DNA from: Cotesia glomerata
Taxonomy: Eukaryota > Arthropoda > Insecta > Hymenoptera > Braconidae
Length of the DNA stretch: 64,000 nucleotides
Assembly: GCF_020080835.1 (NCBI RefSeq)
Contig: NC_058158.1
Location: forward strand, 7,130,001 to 7,194,000
Direction of reading: 5' to 3'
The notes below the pieces were generated by a model. That model had not been told where the DNA came from. It worked only from the letters and a program-made list of their open reading frames with translations, and ran no database searches. The position numbers were made by a program, and so were the translations under genes. Of the stretch, positions 54,705 through 64,000 are shown piece after piece. Position 1 is the first letter of the stretch; each line of letters opens with the position of its first letter.

Positions 54705-57700
54705 GTGAGTTTTTAATTATGAATTTTAAAAATAATTTTTCTTGTTAATAAGATTAATTTTTAAAGATTTCGGAATATAAATAAATCGCTCCGAACTCTT
54801 TTTTTTTTGTCTCTCACTCGAAATTCTCTTGTGACACATTTACTTACTATTATAATTATTATTATTATTATGATCACTGTCATGCTGAATGCAAAAGTAG
54901 ATGAATGACAAAAGTTTAAATGGATAGTGGATTTTATTTTTGGTTGTAGACATTTATAGAGAGAGTTTATTGAGCCCGAGTTTGACTCGACAAACTAAAG
55001 TTGTATTATATTTATATAAATATACATATAGTGTATATATACTGCCGTTTAGTTGTGTTGGTATCGGACAATTTCATTGCACCGAGTTGACGATTATTGC
55101 GGAACGACTTTGATAATATAATGAATTGTAGCACATGGTCACGCCGGCATTGACGCGTCGACTACGAGCCCGAGCGTCACAAACTTGTCAGACATGTGGC
55201 GAGAAAGTAAAGACCCGAGGTGTATGTACACACTCTTACATTATTTTACTCTACTCTACAATACAATACAATACAGAATATAATACAGTACCATACGTAC
55301 TACGTGTATGTAGAATAAATGTACATATGTGCTCTGAATGTGTACATAGATTTATGTAAAGATGTCTATGTGTTTATATGTTCGAGTGTTTATTGAATTT
55401 TTTTATTATATTCTCTATATTCTTGGCCTCTATTTATTATATTGTTATGTTGTATATTGTAACACAGATTATTGTTATCGATGAATTTCAGAGGTATTCC
55501 GGATAATCATAAATTATGCAACCAGTTATGAATAATATAATAAATAAATAATAGATTGTATTGTATTGTATTGTTATAATTGCTGGTATTAATGATTTGA
55601 GTTGAATTGAATTGAATTAAAATAACAGATCGTTGGACTGGATGTTGAATAAAGTGGCTGAAATTTTTTGTCAGAAAATTAATACCGTAACGGTAAATTT
55701 CCTGGTTTACGTTCCTCTACAGTCGGTGGTTTCTCTACAGGCATCCTTACAGAAATATATCTATATATATATATATATATATATACAGTAACAATAATGA
55801 TAAATAATGATAGAAGTAGACGAAGTAAAAGACCAAGACCAAGACGATTACACTTGATGTAAATCTCCGCGGTCTTAAGTGCCAGTAAAGCGCCGTTATA
55901 CTCTCTTCACTTGCTACAATTTTACTCTTCTATTAAAACTACTGCTGAGTAACATTTAGATACCCAGTTGACTTTGAAAGATAGGTTCCCTATCCCGTTT
56001 CTCCAACGATTAAATTTAAAATGTTGCTCACGATTTAAATAAATAAACCCTAAGCTTTCTGGGCAATCTGACTTGTATTTACAATAAAATTATATTTTAT
56101 TGTATTGTAATTATATTGGAGAGAAAGTTTTAATGATTTATCTCCAGGGGATGATTATAAATATTTATTTATTTATTTATTTATTCATTTGACGCCAATC
56201 GGCATTATACATCAATCAGTACATTCTTTAAATTATAAGATATTAATTATAAATTTTTAAATCTGAGAATTTTGGCTCGAAAATTATACACAGATAGGTT
56301 TATTTGGCGATGCCTGGAGAAAATTAAAAAAAAAAGTTCAATAGTTCAAAAAAAACAAATTGAAAAAAAATATTTTGACGGTGTTATTAATAATATTGCA
56401 ATATATGTTTCTTAAGATAAGAGCGAAAAGCCTGGAAGGAGCCACTAAAAAAGTTCACGGAATCATTTATACTGATAAAGTGTTTAATTTTGAAAATAAC
56501 AAGTATTGAAACGGGATTTATTCGGTGAGATTTTTCTATCATAAAATAAAATTACAGACTTTTAGTTGCATCGTGCTCGTTGTCGACTACTTCAACTTGA
56601 TTATTTCACTTTTATTCTCCTTTTCATGACTACAACCACGACTACGACGACGCGGTACCGGAGTAGACAAGTTGTCCCAGATCACTGAGAGTGGATTTAC
56701 TCAGAGCTTCTTCTTATAACTATTTTTTTTCTTTATACCTTAAGCTCATCTTTTTTTATCTTTTTTATATTCTCTTTATTTCTTTAGAGTCACTTATTCG
56801 TTTTCACAAAGTCACTTTGCGGTAGAAAACCGACTCTTTATTCCGTTCCATCAGTCTTGGTAACTAAATTGAACTACTTTTTGCAGTTTCAAATTTTTTA
56901 CCTCAATGCTGTATTCATATTATTTTTTCCTTACACTTCCTTTGTAACAATCTTTCACATATTTTAACTCTTATGTGTATAAAATGAAAGGTGATAATTT
57001 TTTCTGATTTATCGAGCATTACAATGACGATAATTTTATTTATTTTGTACTCAGTATTGTAAATAAAAATAATAAAAAATTAGTTATGCTAAAAAACTTT
57101 CACTGAGACTGAGATGTTTTTACAATCGACCAACCAACTGGTATTTCCGCTTCACTCGTGTCGCATCACGATGAGTATAGTAGTTTTTTTATGCGATGAG
57201 CATACGCTATTTCTATATGCCGCAATGATGACATTATTCTTCGTCTTGTCGATTTGTCATTAACTATTTTTAAAATACAAAATGAAAAGAAAAAAAAAAT
57301 AGATTATTAATCATCTGGGCGGAGTAAAAGCATTTTTTCATCATCTTTAAATGCCAGTTAGAAAATATTTATTAAACTGATGAGTAATTTATTTATCAAA
57401 CGTTTTTGAAGCTTTTGATTAAAAAAAGCTGTAAAATTCTATTTTTTTTTTTAAATTATATATTTCAATTACAATCGTTTATTTTATAACAATAAATAAT
57501 TTTTGTAAAAAATTTAATTTAAAGATTTTAATTTTAGTCATTTGCTAAAAAAAAAAAATTATTATCGTTATTTACTTCTCATCATTAAATATTTACAAGA
57601 GAGACAGATTAAATAACAAAAACTCTTGATCATTAATTTTATATTAAATTTTTTTACTTCCATCAGTTGTCAAAGTAAAGAATTATTTTTTTAGTACTCG

Positions 57701-60700
57701 GGTAAAAAATTATACAGCACTTGCGTCAAATTCAAAGCTCCTTGTCTAACTTTTTTCATAAATGTTTTTGTTTAAAAGCTCTCAAGATAGATGGTTACTT
57801 TTTCTCACTTTACTTATATCAATAGATTAATCATTTCTCAAAATATTTTCAAACTTAGATCCATCGTTAGCCTATCAAAACAAATAAAGTAGAAAATAAA
57901 AATAGTTTGCATGAATTGGTTCATTTTTTAAAAATATTATTTGAAGGAAAAACAATTAATATAACTAAGAAAAAAAACAATGAAATATTGCAACAATAAA
58001 CTCGACATTTATAGGCTCTTTTGAATGAAAACAATTAAAAAATTTTCAATGGTACTTAAAACTATTCGGCACCTGTAAAGTGCAATAAAATAAATCAATC
58101 GTGTTTCTTTCATTACACCCAAACGCTTTTATAACCTATAAAACTAAGTCTTTAATCAAACGCCTTTTAGTTTTTAAAAATGCATCCTGATGATAAGAAT
58201 AGCTTATTTTAAATGTCAAACAATTACAGTTTTTTTACATAATAAAAACGAAACATATTTTTTATAAATACCTGTTCTATATAAAACATGTTTACGTATC
58301 CTACATATATTTAAAAAAAAAACCAATTGTATAAAGAGTCTATTTATTTAATCGTATTTATTTATTTATCATTCAAACATTTGTGGTAGTCATTCATCCG
58401 AAGTATAAACATCAAGTTTAAAATATGAAAAGCTGTTTTATTTTTTATTTTCATTCAAAATATTGGGTTAATTCGCGGGTGAGTTAAACCGTGTAATAAG
58501 CGTCGTAATATCCTCGGGTACATTATACGGTAGCTAATTTTTTTTTTTCATGGAGCGTAGAAATGCAGTAAAGGACTGGGTAATTGATTCAATAGCATAA
58601 AGTATTTCGTAGGTATGCGGTACAGGTAAATTAACACATTGTGGAGAACGCCACTGAGTTATTTTATTAATTACGCTAACGAGATATTATAATTCCATTT
58701 GTACTCAGCTTCTGTGTGTAATTATCTTCCAGTTTTACGATTAATAGGACGAGCTGCTCTATTGTTGATAATAATTGTTAATACATTTATTGTAATTAGT
58801 CTTACAGTACTATTCATTCAATAGAGAAGTATGTTTTTTTTTTTTTTCTATTTAAAACAAGAGAATAAAAACATGAGATTTTTTATGAAAAGTTGTTTAA
58901 ATTACTCGATACAATTACAAGTTTGTAATAAAAAAGTTATTAACGATTGTGTGTTTTTAAATCAGTATTCATTCATTTATGCTAACAAATAATAATTATT
59001 TTTATTCATTTTACGAAAAAAAATTTATCAGGTGAAAAAAATTACAGATTAAAAATTATAAAATTCTTTTTAACTTGTTAAATTAGAGTATTTATCATTG
59101 TAATTATATTTACATAAAATTTTATAAAAGATTTAGTATGTGTATTAATTAAACATAATTGAAAGTAAAAAATGTACAATCGATTAATCTTAAAAATGTT
59201 TCGCTACGAAGTCACTGAGAAAAGAGAGAAAACAAATAATTAATTAAAATAAAAATCAGGTCGTACAGCATTAATCAAGATAAATTTAACACAGTTGTTG
59301 TATGCATGTGTCTAGTTATATGTATATGTATATACCGCGTAGTGGTCGTTTATTGCTAGCATAACGTCAACACAAAACACATTTACTCCATATATAACGT
59401 ACTAGTTATTAAATGGTAGTACAGTCTACTTTAGAGGACGATACTGAGAGCAACACAGTGCAGGATTTGTTTTTAAGTAGGCCAGCGGCGTTACATTTAA
59501 CGTGACATTTAGTACACATTTAAATAATTATTATTCTCCAAAGGTCTTTCAAATTAATTTTTAAAAATAATCTTTGGTCTACAGAGCAGAAAAAAAAAGG
59601 CGTCATGTGTCACCCGTTGAACTTTCAGACCTTTATTATTCATCGAACCAACGGAGAATATTTGAACAATTATTGAAATCCAATTAGTAGGTTAAATTGC
59701 AAACAGTAATTACGGAAAAAATAATTTAATGTAAATTTTTTAACCTAGTTTGTGACTTTTTGTTTTATAGATTTTCGATAGTTAATATTTATTTTTTAAA
59801 TTGACTTTATATTTATATTTTTTGTATAACTTTTGGCCGATACGGGAAATATCGTATCGGAAGAATTTATATTTATTTTTTAATTGTAAAAATACCGAGT
59901 TTGACGATTGAGTATAGCATAAGAATGAGTATCGTTGATGTTCATGATAAGATCAAGTAAATAAAACGGGAATAATGTAATTATAGTATTAACCTCAGTA
60001 TTAGCCTTGTGCAGCCTTTCATTTAACTTTTAAACTTAACGACCTCGATATTAACCCCTTAGGGATAATTGGGCGGGTGTGGTTCTGCACCTCATTTTTT
60101 TTTTTTTTTTGATTAAAACCTTTTTATTTTTTCATATTAATATTAATATTCCATGCAAATTGCAGTGACAAACTCCATCAGAGCTTAGTCTCTTATTTCA
60201 TAAGCCCTTTTTAATATACTGACATAATTTTGTTATTTAATTACTCCTTATGTTAATAATAACAATACTATTTTATATTATTGATACAATAATATCATAA
60301 TATTTGCACAAAATTAAACATTATGAACAAAATAACATATTGTAAACTTTATAAACAATCAAATCAAAAAAAGTTTGGAAAATCCAAAAGTGCACGCTTA
60401 ATAACGCTCATTCATTTTTTAAGAAAAAAATAAATTGTGTAATTGATTTAAAAAAAAAATTATAATTAAGTAATTTGTTACAGAGTATTTTTTAATTTTT
60501 TTTTTAAATATCGGCGCCCTTATTTCTTGTCATATGCGCACGTATTCTAAAAAAATCCAGCTTCACCAAGTAGCACCATAGATTTCACGTGACAAATAAG
60601 AAAAATTCGTTTGGCTTTGTACGGTTGTATCGTAGTGAATTTTAATAAAAATTCAATTAAAAAAAAAATATGTAAGCTAGGCCACTGATATTAAATACGG

Positions 60701-63700
60701 ACCCAGTTAATCGAATTCTTAAAGTAATAAAAAAGGTCCGCTCTTGAAATATCAATTTGTTCGGGAGTAATCGTTGGTACATCCAAAATGGAGTGACATC
60801 CGGACGTCCACATGAAATTTTTTTCAAAATAGCTACATGAAATGATTTTAAAAAGTAAAAGATGGTTTAATTTAAGTGTTTTTTCGATGTATGTCTACTT
60901 ATATAATTGTATAAGTGTAATATGGTTGTGATAGAGGCATTTAAAGATCACAAAATTGCTTGACCTTGACGTGTCGAGTATAAAGCACAACCTCACGCGC
61001 TTCGCGCTATGAGGCGTGCAATACATAGACGTTTGAGTTAAAATTATCGTAATAAGATGCCTAAAACGAAAAAGAAAAAGTTAATTTAACGGTAATAATA
61101 ATCTAACAACTATTATTGAATTATTAATTGTAATATCATATCAAGTAAGTGTTTTAAATCAATCAGATTAGTCTATATGAAATTTAGAATAATGTTTATG
61201 CAAATTTGTAAAAATTACAGCTGTAAAAATTGTATATAAATGTAATATAAAAGTAAATAAATTTCTGATGATACCTGGAGAGAAATACAGGCAAAATACC
61301 ACAAGAAATTAATTAAAACATTTATTTATTCGACTGGACAGCCATTAACCTAAAATCTAAATAACAATACTGTGTAGTGAATTATTGAATTATTATTAAT
61401 TTAAATTGCAAATTATATTTAACTAATACATCCAATTTTAAAATTTTAATATATAATATATGATATCTACATTGTTAAATATTGAGTTAAAATCATCCTG
61501 AATATTATATTTTCCATATAGATATACTATATATCTAGAGTAGGTTGAAGAACATGAAGATTAGAGACAAACAAAGAAGATTTCAATCATCTATTTTACT
61601 CATTCAACAATAACTTTTTTAATTAACGAGCCTGACTTCTTTGTTGAATTTTACTCGCATAATGCAATAAAAATTAAAAAAAAAAAAGTTTAGTTAATTT
61701 TTAATGAATAGCTTACAAGTATACTTAGTACGAAGTTAATTAAAAAAGTCTGTAAATCAAAGTTTCAAGCCGGTTGTACAGTCTTTTCAATAAACATATT
61801 TTTAGTTTACTAATTAATAATTTTACTGCCGCTTAATATCACCATAAAATTAATATCACCATAATTAATAACATTAATTAACTTTTTAAAGAATAACAAC
61901 CGATTGAATTTTTTTGAAGTAACTCTTCTTGCCACTTTTTCATGAATGGAATTATTTTAGAGCGTTGGGCATAAGTACGCTTATCTCCTGATATTTTTCA
62001 CACGTCGTAGAAACTGATAGCCCTTAAGAGAAAAAACAGGCGCCTCTATAACTAGGTTTATTCAAAGTTGAACCAACAAAAAGTAACCCATTTTTCTCAG
62101 ATACCTTTTATTCTGCTCTACCTTTGTATAAAACCTTTGCTTATTTGTATACGTCTGTAAAGATTGCAAAAGAAGCCTTGGCCCTTCTGGACGACGGAAG
62201 TTGGTACACATGGCTGAGCTCCATGAGCCTTGAACGTTTCTTCTATCTGTTCATTCTATTAAGCATCAATCTTTTTGCTTCGTAAGAACAATGGAACTTC
62301 ACCGTCCAATGATTTATCTAAGACACAGGACACTGGGTAAAAATAAAAAAATCTAATTTTCTTCATCTTAAAATTGAATTATTACGCTTTAGCTTCTTCT
62401 TTGTTTTTAGGTAATAACAATAACGTTTATCCGCAGACGGTAATCTATCGGAAAAAGTAAGATAGAGTAAAAAATAGCTTGAGAAAACGATAAACGTTAA
62501 ATAGAGGTGTGCCGGCACTTATAGACTCTTTTTCTACTTCTGTAAGATTAATAATAATAATATTACTGCTAATACTGTACCTTGATTCCACCAATGGGTA
62601 AGAATAATGATTGTTCCAGAAAATTTTTATACTCTTAAGAATATTAGCGATAAATATTTTAATATCTCAGCAGTTAATATAACTTTGCATTAAATCGTAA
62701 AAGATTATTACTAACTTTAATGTATATTTTTATCTTTTGATACATTTAAAGACTGTTATCACCAAATAAGAATTTCCCGTAAATCTATACTGAAAAAAAT
62801 TGACTTGATTAAAAAAAAAATTTTTTTTAATCAAATAAAATTAATTTAAACCAAGAAAAATTTATCATTTAAAGAATTTTAAGATGATAAAGCTTTCAAA
62901 AATGATTTTATTGGTTTAAAAATAAAATAAATTTTTTTTTTTCATTGTACACTACAAAACGCCTCAAAAAACTGAAACAAAGCCCATAACCTGTAGAACA
63001 AAATATAAATTGATAGCATTGAAACTTGCCCACCAGCACAACTGGTAAAAGAGGCTAGTAAATTTATTTATACATCTCAGACACTTTGACGGATTCTATT
63101 GTTGGGCTATTACTAGTAAGCAAGCGTTAAACTCTTTTTTAAGTCGCGCGATTAATCTTGAGCGTGGGTAGTCCATCGACAACAAGCATTACATCGCGAG
63201 CATTCTTCCCTTCTTTTTATATTCTCATTCTTATTTATTGCTTCTCTTCTTGTTTATCTTACTCATAACATCCGTGGCTTCACCCAGCTCCACCCAGTCA
63301 TCTCAGAATTTATCTCGATAGTAATCAATTTATTCAATTGAATGCACTTTATCATTTTTATAAACTTCCAATATAATGTTCTTTTATTATTATTATCACT
63401 AAAAAGTGTCATTATCGTTACTTTTAAGTCTTATCCATATCTTGTATTACTCTAGACATGCGAGGATGTAACTTTAAAAATTCTAAATTTAAAAAAAAAT
63501 CATTAACTCTTTGGCGATTTATTGAGAGTATCAAAGCCTACAGTTATTTTAAGCTCATTCGATTAATAAACTAATAAAAAGTATATTTAAGTAACGAATC
63601 TTCATTTTTAATTCATTTGTATTACAAATGTACCAGCTGTCTACGAAAATAGACCACCACTCGACAGTTTTAGTCGCGTCTCAACTCCCCCAACGCCCAA

Positions 63701-64000
63701 AATAATCAATGATTATTTAATGTTACCTATACGAGTTATTTTAGAGTATATTTAACCTGAATATCAAAAGTTTCCCAGTAAGCCAGATCCTTTTAGCTCA
63801 ACAGCGATAGTGATAACATAATTTGTATAAATATAAATATATAAATCGCATAAACTAATAAAAAAATTCATTAACTAATTAAATTATTTTTTTTTTAAGA
63901 ATTTATTGATTTAATAATTATAAAAATTATTTTTTAACTTTTGATAACCATTTTTTGAGGAATAACAAATCTTTTTATCAGCGTAGTTGAGAGTACACTG
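54705..64000 (+). other. Scribble intron 2 (incomplete, over 9 kb)
   Basis: I found no further scribble exon and no convincing nested gene. It contains (AT)n at about 55759-55786, (ATTT)n at about 56163-56184, a GC-richer island at about 55040-55230, and a diverged TA-bounded element at about 62788-62949 (ends TACTGAAAAAAATTGACTTG and TTTCATTGTA, similar to the one at 22420-22643). A short GC-rich foldback, CACGCGCTTCGCGC, lies near 60993. Large regulatory first introns are usual for this gene class. Confidence 0.6.

Noticed and set aside
55135..55359. 74-residue ORF with CxxC (SQTCQTCGEK)
   Set aside because: No family match, runs into low-complexity sequence, no splice context. Kept only as a GC-rich island.
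1..64000. tRNA, rRNA, CRISPR, bacterial or viral insertions
   Set aside because: No B-box-like GGTTCGAATCC arrangement, spaced direct-repeat array, or viral or prokaryotic gene was seen on reading both strands.

Overview
The window is AT-rich animal DNA with short GT-AG introns (core size about 70-150 bp) and an insect gene set. The encoded pigment-dispersing factor peptide, NSELINSLLGLPKNMNNA, is the form I know from honeybee, so a hymenopteran is most likely, perhaps a repeat-rich parasitoid wasp. This placement is an inference from gene content and not a database match.

Layout, left to right: Pdf neuropeptide precursor (+, 1627-1954). Two complete tandem copies of the PITSLRE kinase Cdk11 (-, 3825-8962 and 10830-15856). 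A TPX2-domain spindle or microtubule protein (-, 16883-18409). The bifunctional glycolytic regulator PFK-2/FBPase-2 (-, 21502-25428). An alpha/beta serine hydrolase of the SERHL/kraken type (-, 27231-29090). RNA polymerase subunit RPB8 (+, 32017-32472). The anaphase-promoting-complex subunit Cdc16 (+, 32910-37569). The CPEB1-type translational regulator orb (+, 38801-47764). The peroxisomal protein Pex11c (-, 50302-52019). The first two coding exons of the polarity gene scribble (+, 53416-54704), whose next intron fills the rest of the window. I joined exons by hand, checking splice dinucleotides and reading phase. Every complete model closes in frame on a stop codon, with a length usual for its family. 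The genes are ordinary housekeeping or developmental genes and do not form one pathway; three (Cdk11, the TPX2-domain gene, Cdc16) touch the cell cycle, but I see no functional cluster.

The non-genic half is dominated by mobile elements. Eight copies belong to one non-autonomous Helitron family: TC start, CTAG/CTAA end, an 8-bp-stem hairpin just before the end, A^T target. Each carries internal palindromic units of about 200 bp. Six of the eight sit in introns, several of them otherwise minimal introns. A second layer is a dense set of about 150-330 bp miniature inverted-repeat elements. One group shares AGTTAGCCGAC ends, a sister group shares TTAGCAGATA/TGACTGCTAACTT ends, and several unrelated families are bounded by TA dinucleotides. 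A 666-bp element with an imperfect 8-bp target duplication looks hAT-like.

The points most worth a second look are: the Cdk11 tandem pair, with a 176-bp identical tract suggesting gene conversion and a changed activation segment in one copy; the Helitron family with its palindromic monomers and intron bias; and the 66-bp near-perfect hairpin inside the last orb intron. I saw no tRNA, rRNA, CRISPR array or viral gene.
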